Shown piece after piece: positions 1 through 6,957 of a stretch of DNA of 64,000 nt (within the stretch, counting starts at the first letter, position 1; every line of letters starts with the position of its first letter). Both the position numbers and the translations under genes were made by a program. A model generated the notes under the pieces. The model saw nothing but the letters and a program-made list of their open reading frames with translations. It had not been told where the DNA came from and did not search any database. Location of the stretch: the NCBI GenBank assembly GCA_016771945.1, contig QZLF01000004.1, positions 248,001 to 312,000 on the forward strand, given 5' to 3'. This DNA is from Candidatus Leucobacter sulfamidivorax (lineage in GTDB: Bacteria; Actinomycetota; Actinomycetes; Actinomycetales; Microbacteriaceae).

Positions 1-1
1 C

Positions 2-718
2 GGGCACGGTGATCATGATCAGGACGAGGTGTTCCTGAGCGCCCGCTACTTCACCGTCACCGGCGTCTTCCAGTCCTACTCGGACCCGGACGCGCTCGCG
101 ACGGCGAGGGCCGCCCTCGACGTGATGCACGGCCGGCCCGGCTTCGAGGTGACCGTCACCGACGAAGCCGGGCCGCTCCGCTCGACAGCCAAGCTCGCTT
201 CCCGCATCGGATGGGACCGGAACCGGGCGCCTGGCTGCGCCTACTTCGAGTTCACCCTCAAGGCGGACGACCCGCGCCGGTACGGGCCCCTGCAGATCCT
301 CTCGACCGGGGCACCGACCCCGGGCGTCGGCATCGCAGACCCGGTACTGGACCCCGTCCAGGAGGGCGCAGCCGGGAACCTCGGCCGAGTCGAGCTCGTG
401 AACACCGGCTCCGCCCCGTCCGAGCCGCTCGTGCGGGTCGCCGGCGGATCCGACGAGGGCTTCGAGCTGCGCTGCATCGAGACCGCGGAGATCGTGCGTG
501 TCACCCGGCCGATCCCGGCCGGCTCCGTGATCGAGGTGCGCATGGGCGATGGCACGGTCTGGATCGACGGAGAGTCACCGCTCGCCGCCTCCTACATCCC
601 CGTCGCGGAGTGGATCAGCGTCGGCCCGGGCGAGACCTGCACCCTGCAGTTCACCCCGCTCGGAGCGCTCACGGGCACGCCGGCCATGAACGTGGAGTGG
701 GCGGTGGCAACGTGGTGA
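2..718 (+). CDS. Phage tail protein, distal-tail-like (5' truncated)
   Basis: The frame is open from the first bases of the window, so the true start lies upstream; a GTG at 29 is only internal. The visible 238 or so codons contain a tail-domain-like stretch (FTVTGVFQSY, then LDVMHGRPGFEVTVTDEAG, then RRYGPLQ), followed by a beta-rich carbohydrate-module-like half (VELVNTGSAPSEPLVRV). This layout is common in distal tail proteins of actinobacterial siphoviruses, which join the tail tube to the tip. The stop overlaps the next start by 4 bases (GTGA), so translation is probably coupled. The exact family is inferred from pattern, not from a search. Confidence 0.7.
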   Translation, partial: GHGDHDQDEVFLSARYFTVTGVFQSYSDPDALATARAALDVMHGRPGFEVTVTDEAGPLRSTAKLASRIGWDRNRAPGCAYFEFTLKADDPRRYGPLQILSTGAPTPGVGIADPVLDPVQEGAAGNLGRVELVNTGSAPSEPLVRVAGGSDEGFELRCIETAEIVRVTRPIPAGSVIEVRMGDGTVWIDGESPLAASYIPVAEWISVGPGETCTLQFTPLGALTGTPAMNVEWAVATW

Positions 719-1857
719 CGCGTGCGCAGGTGGCAGACATGGTCACCGGGGACCGCATCCAGACCCTCCCGACGTCGGAGGTGAGGTGGGAGCGGCGGAT
801 CCTCTCCCCGGAGCAGATGGACGTGAAGCTGACGCTCGCCCCGCGCGCGCACCAGCTGCTCGACCTGCGCAACTCGACCGTGGAGGCGAAGACCGCGCTC
901 GTCGTCTCCGACGGCGACGTGGTGCTCGGTGCGGGCCCGATCTGGGAGCGCGAGTACGACGACACCACCGGGCGCTGGTCGGGCACCGCGGAGGGCATCT
1001 GGGCGCTACTGGAGCACGCGCACGTGCTCCCGGAATCGGTGACGACACTGCCGCTGCTGGTCGCCTCCGGCGACGACGAGGGCGAACCGAACCCGGCGGT
1101 GGCGACGACCTTCACGGCGTCGACGTGGCCGGAGATCGTGCAGGGCCTCCTCGCGCAGCGCGCCGCCCGCCCCGGCGGCGCACTCCCGCTCGTGTTCGGC
1201 CCGGCCGGCACCGGCGCCCACGACAAGAGCTACGAGGCGTCCGCGTTCAAGACCATTGGGGAGGCGCTCACCGATCTCACCCGCCTTGTCGATGGGCCGG
1301 AGCTCGAGTTCACCCCGCAGATCGTCGACAACAAGCTCCGCTGGCTCGTGAGGGTCGGCGACGACGCACAGCCCGAGATCCAGTCCATCACCCGGCACCT
1401 GTTCGACTTCACCCCGCGGAAGCGGTCGGTGCGGGCGCTCAGGGTGCGCTCGTCCGGGCGGGGCCTCGCCTCCGAGATGTGGGGCACCGGGGGCCGGCAG
1501 GCCGCGAAGGCGCTCTTCTCTCGGGCGTGGTCGCCGCAGCTGATCGACGCCGGCTTCCCCCGCATGGAGGCGGTGTCCTCCTCGCACTCGACCGTGGTCG
1601 AGCAGGAGACCCTCGACCGGTACACGCTGCGCGATCTCGCGCAGGCGTCCGCCCCGGTGGAGTGGTGGTCGTGGGAGTTCCACGCCGACCGCCGGCCCCG
1701 CCTCACCGATGTGTCGGTCGGGGATCTCTGCACGGTGCGGCTCAAGGGCAACAGGTACCTCCCGGACGGGGAGTACGAGCGGCGGATCGTGGCGATGTCG
1801 GGGACGTCGAAGTCGAGGTGGGTGCGGGTGACGACGGATGAGGTGGTGACGTGGTAG
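715..1857 (+). CDS. Phage minor tail / baseplate protein
   Basis: About 380 aa. It starts at the GTG that overlaps the upstream stop; the same frame is open further upstream but only as an antiphase shadow. The N-terminal part (LPTSEVRWERRILSPEQMDV) and the repeated 'ALVVSDGDVVLGAGPIWER' region resemble tail proteins of actinophages that follow the distal tail gene (the Gp37-like family of rhodococcal phages is the closest I can name). It probably forms part of the tail tip. The stop overlaps the next gene start (1851) by 7 bases, which supports a tightly coupled tail operon. There is no signal peptide or membrane segment. Confidence 0.6.
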   Translation: MTRAQVADMVTGDRIQTLPTSEVRWERRILSPEQMDVKLTLAPRAHQLLDLRNSTVEAKTALVVSDGDVVLGAGPIWEREYDDTTGRWSGTAEGIWALLEHAHVLPESVTTLPLLVASGDDEGEPNPAVATTFTASTWPEIVQGLLAQRAARPGGALPLVFGPAGTGAHDKSYEASAFKTIGEALTDLTRLVDGPELEFTPQIVDNKLRWLVRVGDDAQPEIQSITRHLFDFTPRKRSVRALRVRSSGRGLASEMWGTGGRQAAKALFSRAWSPQLIDAGFPRMEAVSSSHSTVVEQETLDRYTLRDLAQASAPVEWWSWEFHADRRPRLTDVSVGDLCTVRLKGNRYLPDGEYERRIVAMSGTSKSRWVRVTTDEVVTW

Positions 1858-2612
1858 CGAGGATCCCCGAGGCGCAGGCGTTCGGGCGGATGCGCGCCGA
1901 TCGGGAGCGCACCGATCGGCGCGTCACCGACCTCGAGCGCACCGACGGCTCGCAGTACGCGCGGACGCTCGAGAAGATTAAGGCGCTCGTCGCCGGCCTC
2001 GACGCCACGGTGCAGAGCTACATCTCGCTCTACTCGTACACGAAGGCGCAGATCGATGCCCACACCTGGGCGGCCGGATCGATCTACGGGGTGCTCGCGC
2101 CCGGACAGGGCGGCACGGGCACCGCCAACGTCTACGACAACCCGCTCGTGGGTGGCAGCGCGCTCGCCGTGTACGTCACCTCCGACGGCGTGCTCAACAA
2201 GGGCGCGTCGAGTGCGCGGTGGAAGCAGGACATCACCGCGTGGGATGGCGACCCCGCCGTGCTGCTCGAGCTCGCGGTGCGCCGCTTCCGGTGGCGCGTC
2301 GAGGCCGCGGCCGCCGGCGAGCAGCAGGTCGACCTTGACAGGTACGCGGATGACGGCGGCCCCGAGGGGCCCGAGCCCGGGCCGGCTCCCTGGGACTTCG
2401 GCCTCATCGCCGAAGAGGTCCAGGAGCTCGGCGCAGACTGGCTCGTCCGCCTCGGCGAGGACGGCCTCCCCGAGGGCGTCCACTACCACCGGCTGCCGAT
2501 CGCGCTCCTCGCGCTGGTCCAGCAGCAACACCAGATCATCACCCGGCAGGGCAAAGCGCTCGCCGCATTCGAAGCGCGCCTCGCTGCGCTCGAGGAGAGG
2601 AGTACTCGATGA
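1851..2612 (+). CDS. Phage tail fibre with S74 intramolecular chaperone
   Basis: 253 aa, GTG start overlapping the previous gene. The N-terminus is highly charged and helical (trimeric coiled-coil-like, residues 10-60). A Gly-rich linker (VLAPGQGGTGTANVYD) typical of tail fibres follows. The C-terminus from about residue 125 has the hallmarks of the peptidase S74/endosialidase chaperone: ASSARWKQDI, FGLIAEEVQEL, then YHRLPIALLALVQQQHQII, ending in a helix. Family members trimerise the fibre and then cleave themselves off. The short body suggests a spike or an adaptor fibre. Confidence 0.8.
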   Translation: MVARIPEAQAFGRMRADRERTDRRVTDLERTDGSQYARTLEKIKALVAGLDATVQSYISLYSYTKAQIDAHTWAAGSIYGVLAPGQGGTGTANVYDNPLVGGSALAVYVTSDGVLNKGASSARWKQDITAWDGDPAVLLELAVRRFRWRVEAAAAGEQQVDLDRYADDGGPEGPEPGPAPWDFGLIAEEVQELGADWLVRLGEDGLPEGVHYHRLPIALLALVQQQHQIITRQGKALAAFEARLAALEERSTR

Positions 2613-3511
2613 CGCTCGGACACGGATTCCCCGGGCACAGCGCGCTCGCGACCTTCGCGGACGTGCGCCGGGATCTCGAGGGCGCCGTGGCGCGCAACGC
2701 CGCCGGCGTGATGCGCGCCGGCATCTTCCCGGCGCACTACGACCCGCTCGTGACCGGCCGGACCGACATGAAGGTCAACATCGCGGACTTCCGCGCGGTG
2801 CAGAACCGGGGCGGGGCGATCTTCCTCGCGAACGTCGGCACGGACGCATCGGTGCAGCTGGACGCGGCGCCGGCCGCGAACCGGCGCATCGATCTGATCT
2901 ACGTGACGCAGCGGTCGACCGCGCTCGGCGACGCCGCGTCGACGCCCGTATTCGGGGTGGTGAAGGGCACCGCCTCTGCGTCGCCGGTGGTGCCGGCACT
3001 GCCTGCCGCGGTGACGGATGCCATTCGCCTCGCGACGGTCGAGATCCCCGCCGGTGCCACGACGACGCTCTCGGCCGGCGTCGTGATCACGCAGGTGTAC
3101 CCGTACACGGCGATGGCCGGCGGCACCGTGGTTGTGAGAAACTCGGTGGAGCTGGCGGCGTGGACCCCAGCCGATAATGCTCGCGCTTTCAACCTCGCGG
3201 ATACTGGAGACTACGTTCGAGTCGGCGGTGCATGGGGGAAGAAATCCGAGCCGTTTCGGATGCTCCTCACCCCGACGATCACCGGCGGCGGCAACACCTC
3301 CGGCTGGTACTACGCCAACGACTCCAGCTACAACTTCCCCGGGGGCACCTTCTCCGTCGCGCCGCGCGTGAAGCTCACCCCACGCGGCACCGGGTTCATC
3401 GTCGCGCAGCTCGCGGCGATCACCGCCGCCGGCATCACCTACGGTGTCGCGCGCCTCGGTGCAGCGCCGGCAGCGAACACCCGTGTTGAGCTCGAGGCAT
3501 GGGTCGAATAG
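2609..3511 (+). CDS. Receptor-binding tail protein carrying C-terminal cassette 1
   Basis: 300 aa, ATG start overlapping the previous stop by 4 bases. Residues 1-190 form a constant part (HGFPGHSALATFADVRR, then a baseplate-adaptor-like IDLIYVTQRS region). After the junction motif NLADTGDYVRVGGAWG (residues 194-209) comes a beta-rich variable head of about 90 residues, ending in ELEAWVE. The junction codons lie in a 23-bp DNA repeat that recurs twice more nearby, each time followed by a different head. The protein ends at TAG 3509-3511, but the same reading frame stays open to 3961 and encodes cassette 2. The protein probably contacts the bacterial surface; the receptor is unknown. Confidence 0.7.
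   Translation: MTLGHGFPGHSALATFADVRRDLEGAVARNAAGVMRAGIFPAHYDPLVTGRTDMKVNIADFRAVQNRGGAIFLANVGTDASVQLDAAPAANRRIDLIYVTQRSTALGDAASTPVFGVVKGTASASPVVPALPAAVTDAIRLATVEIPAGATTTLSAGVVITQVYPYTAMAGGTVVVRNSVELAAWTPADNARAFNLADTGDYVRVGGAWGKKSEPFRMLLTPTITGGGNTSGWYYANDSSYNFPGGTFSVAPRVKLTPRGTGFIVAQLAAITAAGITYGVARLGAAPAANTRVELEAWVE
3197..3219 (+). repeat. Cassette junction repeat, copy 1 (expressed)
   Basis: 23 bp starting GCGGATACTGGAGA and ending CTACGTTCG, encoding ADTGDYVR. It differs from copy 3 at 2 positions and from copy 2 at 3 positions. It marks the switch from the constant to the variable part of the tail protein and is the proposed recombination site. Confidence 0.65.
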
Positions 3512-3961
3512 CCCCTCGCTGACAATGGAGACTACGTTCGACAGGCGGCCGCCTGGGCGCTTCCCGTGAGCGCCGGCGGGATCGTCGGCAGGCACCTCGC
3601 GGTGGGCACTGGAAGCGCAGCTGCGGGCGGGATTATCACCCAGCTGGACGTCTCAGGTCTGCGCCCCGGATCGAAGGTCCTCATCGAACAGTCCGCGGTC
3701 TCGTTGGCCCCTGCGGCGGCGGCGGGAATCGTGCAGCTCTATGGGATCTACACCACCGACGGCACCGCGCCGACCGCGGTCAACGGGACGAAGTTCCTGA
3801 ACTCGCGCGTGTACGCGCCGAGCTCCGGCGCGGTCGTCTCGGCGCCCGGCGGCGCTTTCCAGGTGACCGTCGGCGCGGCCGGCAGGGTGCGCGCGATCAC
3901 CTACTCCAATGAGCTCTGGTATCGGCCGGACATGACCGAGATGATCATGCGGCAGGGCTAG
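3512..3961 (+). CDS. Silent tail-protein C-terminal cassette 2
   Basis: Open frame in the same phase as the upstream tail gene, separated from it by one TAG. It begins with PLADNGDYVRQAAAWAL, a copy of the junction motif of the upstream protein, then a beta-rich head of about 130 residues ending MTEMIMRQG. The only start candidate is a GTG at 3566 with no Shine-Dalgarno sequence and lying after the junction motif, so independent expression is unlikely. I read it as a stored alternative head, usable after recombination at the repeat or by amber readthrough. A plain gene finder would call 3566-3961 a hypothetical protein. Confidence 0.6.
   Translation, partial: PLADNGDYVRQAAAWALPVSAGGIVGRHLAVGTGSAAAGGIITQLDVSGLRPGSKVLIEQSAVSLAPAAAAGIVQLYGIYTTDGTAPTAVNGTKFLNSRVYAPSSGAVVSAPGGAFQVTVGAAGRVRAITYSNELWYRPDMTEMIMRQG
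3518..3540 (+). repeat. Cassette junction repeat, copy 2
   Basis: Direct copy in front of silent cassette 2, encoding ADNGDYVR in the same codon phase. It shares the unbroken run TGGAGACTACGTTCGA with copy 1. Recombination with copy 1 would delete cassette 1 and its TAG. Confidence 0.65.
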
Positions 3962-4245
3962 GCGACCGCGAGCCAGGACGCCCAGATGTTTCGAACGATC
4001 CCGGCTCGGCCTACAAGCCTGAACCCCGATGCCGTGATCATCGAGACTCCGACAGAGATTGTGCCCGCCAGATCTCCCGACCCCGGAACCGCCGTGACGA
4101 TTGGTATCGTACGGAACGGAGTGGAGAAGACGACGTCGAATTGGTGGTCGGTATTCGCCGCTGCGCTCGCCTTGATCTGAGTCTCACCGCCCAGCCGAAC
4201 GGGGCCCCACCCGCCGGCACGGCGAACATATTCTCCAGTATCCGC
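3958..4245 (-). CDS. Silent inverted tail-protein C-terminal cassette 3
   Basis: On the minus strand the frame encodes SADTGEYVRRAGGWG, matching the junction motif of the upstream tail protein. It is followed by an H-type-lectin-like head: FDVVFSTPFRTIPIVTAV, then VGVSMITASGFRLVGRAG, ending WASWLAVA. It has no start codon with a ribosome site before the motif. Its TAG stop and the TAG of cassette 2 share the palindrome CTAG at 3958-3961, so the two heads lie exactly tail to tail. Inverting 3197-4245 would fuse this head in frame to the constant part of the tail protein. The function is inferred from the arrangement. Confidence 0.6.
   Translation of the reverse strand, partial: ADTGEYVRRAGGWGPVRLGGETQIKASAAANTDHQFDVVFSTPFRTIPIVTAVPGSGDLAGTISVGVSMITASGFRLVGRAGIVRNIWASWLAVA
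4223..4245 (-). repeat. Cassette junction repeat, copy 3 (inverted)
   Basis: Read on the minus strand it begins GCGGATACTGGAGA, identical to copy 1 for 14 bases, and ends ATATGTTCG. It encodes ADTGEYVR in the same phase. Being inverted relative to copy 1, recombination between them would flip the 3197-4245 segment. Confidence 0.65.
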
Positions 4246-4337
4246 AGAGCCGCCGCTGAGGCTTCGCCAAGGCGCGACACACGGCCGCTGGCCGGCCTCA
4301 TCATCCCGCACCCCGCGCATCCCGCGCAACCGTCACC

Positions 4338-4366
4338 TGAGCCCCGCCCCGTGCGGGGCTCACGCA
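4338..4366 (+). terminator. Strong hairpin terminator after tail module
   Basis: A perfect 10-bp stem (TGAGCCCCGC with GCGGGGCTCA) closes a 5-base loop and is followed by CGCATTTC. It separates the tail cassettes from the lysis genes. The U-tract is poor, so termination may be partial. Confidence 0.55.
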
Positions 4367-4384
4367 TTTCTGAGGAGGATTCCC

Positions 4385-4555
4385 ATGGCAACGAGTATCC
4401 ACGACGTCGAGGCCGAGGAGCGCGCCCTGATCGGTCGCACCCGCACCCCGGACGATCTCCCCGAGATCGTGAAGGCGGCGCTCGCCGCCGAAACCGGCCA
4501 ACGCTTCGATGCGGACGGCTTCGAAATCGCCGACGAGGTGGTCTCCGATGGCTGA
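4385..4555 (+). CDS. Small acidic phage protein before endolysin
   Basis: 56 aa with a strong ribosome site (GAGGAGG, 7 bases before ATG). The sequence begins MATSIHDVEAEERALIGRT and has a helical PDDLPEIVKAALAAE stretch. No motif is recognised. The stop overlaps the endolysin start by 8 bases, so it is the first gene of the lysis module and is probably translationally coupled. It could be a small structural or lysis accessory protein; the function is unknown. Confidence 0.55.
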   Translation: MATSIHDVEAEERALIGRTRTPDDLPEIVKAALAAETGQRFDADGFEIADEVVSDG

Positions 4556-5342
4556 CCCGCAGTGGTGGCCCGTCGACGACGTCCGCATCACCGGCGAATT
4601 CGGGGCTGATGCCGAGTGGTACATGCAGAACGTGGGCCAGAAGGGCCACAACGGCATCGACATCGGTGGCGAGTGGGGCACCCCGCTCTACGCCATCGAC
4701 GACGCGGTGATCGTGCAGGAGGGGTGGAACATCCCGTGGTCCGGGGTGGCCGGCGGGATCGCGCTGATCGCCCGCTCGACCTGGGGGTTCTTCGGTCTCG
4801 CGCACTGCTCCGACATCCGGGTCAGCGTCGGCGACGAGGTGCGCCGCGGATACCGGCTCGGGTCAATGGGCAACACCGGCCTCGCTCTCGGCGTCCACGT
4901 CCACTCAGAGACGCTGCCGCTGAGCCCCAACTTCGGCAACGGCTTCTCCGGCCGAGTGAACCCGTACCGACTCCTCAATCTTCAGCCCCGCAACGGCCAG
5001 CCCGCTCCCCGCAAGACTCGCAAGAAAGGCGCCACCATGAGCACTCTGTTCCACCGCATCGACAACGGAATCTACACCTTCGCGCTTGCCGGCGAGGCCC
5101 CCGGCACCTCGGCCAACTGGCTCGAGACGAAGGACGGCGACTTCGCCAACAGGCTCGCCGAGACGCACGGCAACTCGAAGCTGCTCTCCGGAGGTACGTG
5201 GGACGCCTGGAAGGCTCGCTATCTCGAGCCGGTCAAGATCGCCACCACAATCGACGCCTCCCTCGACCAGAAGGGCGTCGAGGACTCCGCGAGGAAGGGC
5301 GCGATCGATGGGATCAAGACGCTCACGATGAAGGCCGTCTAG
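4548..5342 (+). CDS. M23 family endolysin (LytM-type peptidase)
   Basis: 264 aa. Residues 1-145 form an M23 zinc peptidase. The first-motif region HNGIDIGGEWGTPLYA supplies the HxxxD ligands, and GVHVHSE supplies the HxH motif; GLAHCSDIRVSVGDEV is also typical. Such enzymes cut peptidoglycan peptide bridges. A basic linker (APRKTRKKGA) leads to a C-terminal domain from about residue 164 (LFHRIDNGIYTFALAGEAPG), probably cell-wall binding. An in-frame ATG at 5038 with AAAGG upstream could give the C-terminal domain alone. There is no signal peptide, so release would depend on the holin-like proteins downstream. Confidence 0.85.
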   Translation: MADPQWWPVDDVRITGEFGADAEWYMQNVGQKGHNGIDIGGEWGTPLYAIDDAVIVQEGWNIPWSGVAGGIALIARSTWGFFGLAHCSDIRVSVGDEVRRGYRLGSMGNTGLALGVHVHSETLPLSPNFGNGFSGRVNPYRLLNLQPRNGQPAPRKTRKKGATMSTLFHRIDNGIYTFALAGEAPGTSANWLETKDGDFANRLAETHGNSKLLSGGTWDAWKARYLEPVKIATTIDASLDQKGVEDSARKGAIDGIKTLTMKAV

Positions 5343-5352
5343 GGCGGCCACC

Positions 5353-5772
5353 ATGCGTGTGCTCAGACGCTTCGCCCGCTGCTGGTGGGCGACCATCCCC
5401 GAGCCGCGGCTCGTGTCGGCCGGCGTCGCGATCGCCTACGCGCTCGCCGTCGTCGGTGGGGCCCGGATCCTGCTCGCCCCGCCGGCGCACACACCACCCG
5501 ACGTGCAGGCCCTCGTGGTGACGATCGCGTGGCTGCTCATCCTCGGCGGGCTCCTCGCGGCCGGCGCCGGCTGGGCGGACGCGTGGGCGCTCGAGCGGCC
5601 CGGGCTCGCCCTGCTGATCATGGCAACGATCGCGCACACGATCGTGCTCGCCGTCGCCGAGCACCGCGGCGAGTCCCGCTCGGCCGACCTCGTCATGACG
5701 TCTTTCGGGCTGCTCCTCTTCGCGATTCGCCTCGGCATGATCTGGCGGTACTCCCGCAGACCCAGGGGGTAG
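5353..5772 (+). CDS. Phage membrane protein, lysis module
   Basis: 139 aa with about four hydrophobic segments: residues 22-42 (SAGVAIAYALAVVGGARILL), 51-72, 83-102 and 114-130 (MTSFGLLLFAIRLGMIW). The ends are basic. It follows the endolysin by 10 bases, the usual place for a holin or lysis-associated membrane protein. The family is not recognised. It may modulate hole formation. Confidence 0.6.
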   Translation: MRVLRRFARCWWATIPEPRLVSAGVAIAYALAVVGGARILLAPPAHTPPDVQALVVTIAWLLILGGLLAAGAGWADAWALERPGLALLIMATIAHTIVLAVAEHRGESRSADLVMTSFGLLLFAIRLGMIWRYSRRPRG

Positions 5773-5775
5773 AGC

Positions 5776-6084
5776 ATGACCGGCGCCGAGCTGCTCCAGT
5801 CCCTGCTCCTGGTCGGCGGCGGCGCGGTCTCGCTCCGCATCATCGACATGATCCGCGACGCACTCTCCGCGCCCGGCCGGCGCCGACGCCGCGAGGTCGA
5901 CCGCCTCGCGACGGACCTCCGTGAGCGTGACGAGCAGCTGCGCGAGGCCCGCACCGAGCGCGACACCTGGCGCACGAAGTACCGGCGCGTCATCGAGTCG
6001 TATCACGAGCTGCGCGTGTGGGTCATCCGCACCGGCTTGCACGACCCGGCAGACGTGCCCGACATCGACGATGAGAGGGGGTGA
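5776..6084 (+). CDS. Single-span coiled-coil phage protein
   Basis: 102 aa. A short N-terminal hydrophobic segment (LLQSLLLVGGGAVSLRIIDM) is followed by a long charged helix rich in Arg and Glu (residues 35-75) and an acidic tail. One membrane anchor plus a coiled coil resembles lysis accessory or spanin-like proteins of Gram-positive phages, but no specific family can be named. It lies between two membrane proteins with almost no spacing (3 bases before it, start/stop contact after it). Confidence 0.5.
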   Translation: MTGAELLQSLLLVGGGAVSLRIIDMIRDALSAPGRRRRREVDRLATDLRERDEQLREARTERDTWRTKYRRVIESYHELRVWVIRTGLHDPADVPDIDDERG

Positions 6085-6086
6085 CT

Positions 6087-6443
6087 ATGACCAACCCCGA
6101 AACCCCCGCCCAGGGCTCGCAGGCGCCCGCTGAGGCGCCGAAGAGCACCCAGAGCATCCGGACGTTCATCGCGGCCGCGGTCGGCGTGCTGATCGTCCGC
6201 CTCGTCGGCGCGGTGCCGGCGCTCGCCGACGCGCTCGCGTGGACCGATCAGCTCTTCGCCGACATGGGCTACGCGGGCCTGTCCGCGCTCGCGCTCGTCC
6301 AGGCCGCGGTGATCGCCGGCGTGATCCTGCTCTACCAGAAGCTGGCCCAGTGGCTCGGCGACCGCTGGCCGGCCGCCGAGCGGTGGATGCTCGGCTCCGA
6401 CGCCCGCCCGCACTACATCGCGCGATACGGAAGGAACCCGTGA
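6087..6443 (+). CDS. Holin-like phage protein
   Basis: About 118 aa. I chose the ATG at 6087 because AGGGGG sits 5 bases upstream; a GTG at 6081 overlapping the previous stop is the alternative. An Ala/Pro/Gln-rich N-terminus precedes two hydrophobic helices (FIAAAVGVLIVRLVGAVPAL and LSALALVQAAVIAGVILLY) and a short basic C-terminal tail, the layout of a two-helix holin. Position after the endolysin supports this. Holins make the membrane lesion that lets endolysin reach the wall. Confidence 0.65.
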   Translation: MTNPETPAQGSQAPAEAPKSTQSIRTFIAAAVGVLIVRLVGAVPALADALAWTDQLFADMGYAGLSALALVQAAVIAGVILLYQKLAQWLGDRWPAAERWMLGSDARPHYIARYGRNP

Positions 6444-6634
6444 TGAACCCGATCATGAAGTACTTCGCGTTCGAGCACCTCCGCGAGGGGCCGTTGCGAG
6501 ACACCTCGGCGAAGTTCGCGGCGCTCGCCGCCGACGTCGACGAGACCCTGCCGAACGGCCCCGAGAAGTCGACCGCGCTGCGGAAGCTGCTCGAGGCCAA
6601 GGACGCCGCGGTGCGAGCCGCCCTCGACCTGTAA
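6443..6634 (+). CDS. Acb2/Tad1-type hairpin protein, putative cyclic-nucleotide sponge
   Basis: 63 aa; the ATG overlaps the upstream stop by one base. It is a two-helix protein: FEHLREGPLRDTSAKFAAL, then LPNGPEKSTALRKLLEAKDA and AVRAA. This pattern (hydrophobic helix, LPxxxEKxxALRKLLEAKDxxVRA) matches small phage proteins annotated with the Acb2/Tad1 hairpin domain. Characterised members bind immune second messengers and block CBASS or Thoeris defence. Messenger binding by this protein is inferred. It is the last gene before a terminator, where phages often keep accessory genes. Confidence 0.55.
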   Translation: MNPIMKYFAFEHLREGPLRDTSAKFAALAADVDETLPNGPEKSTALRKLLEAKDAAVRAALDL

Positions 6635-6648
6635 CCCGATCCTGAAAC

Positions 6649-6697
6649 GCGCCCTCGCGTTCGAGCTCCACTGGGAGCCGAGCGCGAGGGCGCTTTC
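6649..6697. terminator. Terminator between lysis module and accessory genes
   Basis: A perfect 11-bp stem (GCGCCCTCGCG with CGCGAGGGCGC) encloses 23 bases and is followed by TTTCT. It ends the plus-strand lysis transcript and could also serve the minus-strand small gene that converges on it. Confidence 0.65.
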
Positions 6698-6702
6698 TGC
6701 GT

Positions 6703-6858
6703 TCAGGGCTGCACCGGATCCCGCGGCGACGGCAGCAGCAACGCCCGGCACCCCGAGCACTCCCAGCACCACCCCGCCGAACTCATCGGGTGCAGCCCGC
6801 AGTCGGGGCACGACGGGAGCCGGGGGTCGCACCGCCCGTCACAGATGAGGTGAGCCAT
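6703..6858 (-). CDS. Small zinc-ribbon-like phage protein
   Basis: 51 aa if started at the ATG at 6858 (MAHLICDGRCDPRLPSCPDC). Cysteines occur as C-x3-C, C-x2-C and C-x2-C (SCPDCGLH, WCWECSGC), suggesting one or two zinc knuckles. It lies downstream of the SRAP gene on the same strand. No family is recognised and the role is unknown. The start is uncertain because a GGAG sits too close to the ATG. Confidence 0.4.
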   Translation of the reverse strand: MAHLICDGRCDPRLPSCPDCGLHPMSSAGWCWECSGCRALLLPSPRDPVQP

Positions 6859-6957
6859 GCTCCGAGTCTGCGCGACCTCCCAGCTGCTCGCGGCCGCGGC
6901 CACGCATCTGTGGAGAGGCCGGAGGATGCCCAGGGTCCGGGCGCCTGTGGACGGCGA

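Noticed and set aside
2609-4245. Diversity-generating retroelement at the tail gene
   Set aside because: No reverse transcriptase or template/variable repeat pair is seen. The heads differ throughout rather than at adenine positions, so cassette exchange fits better.
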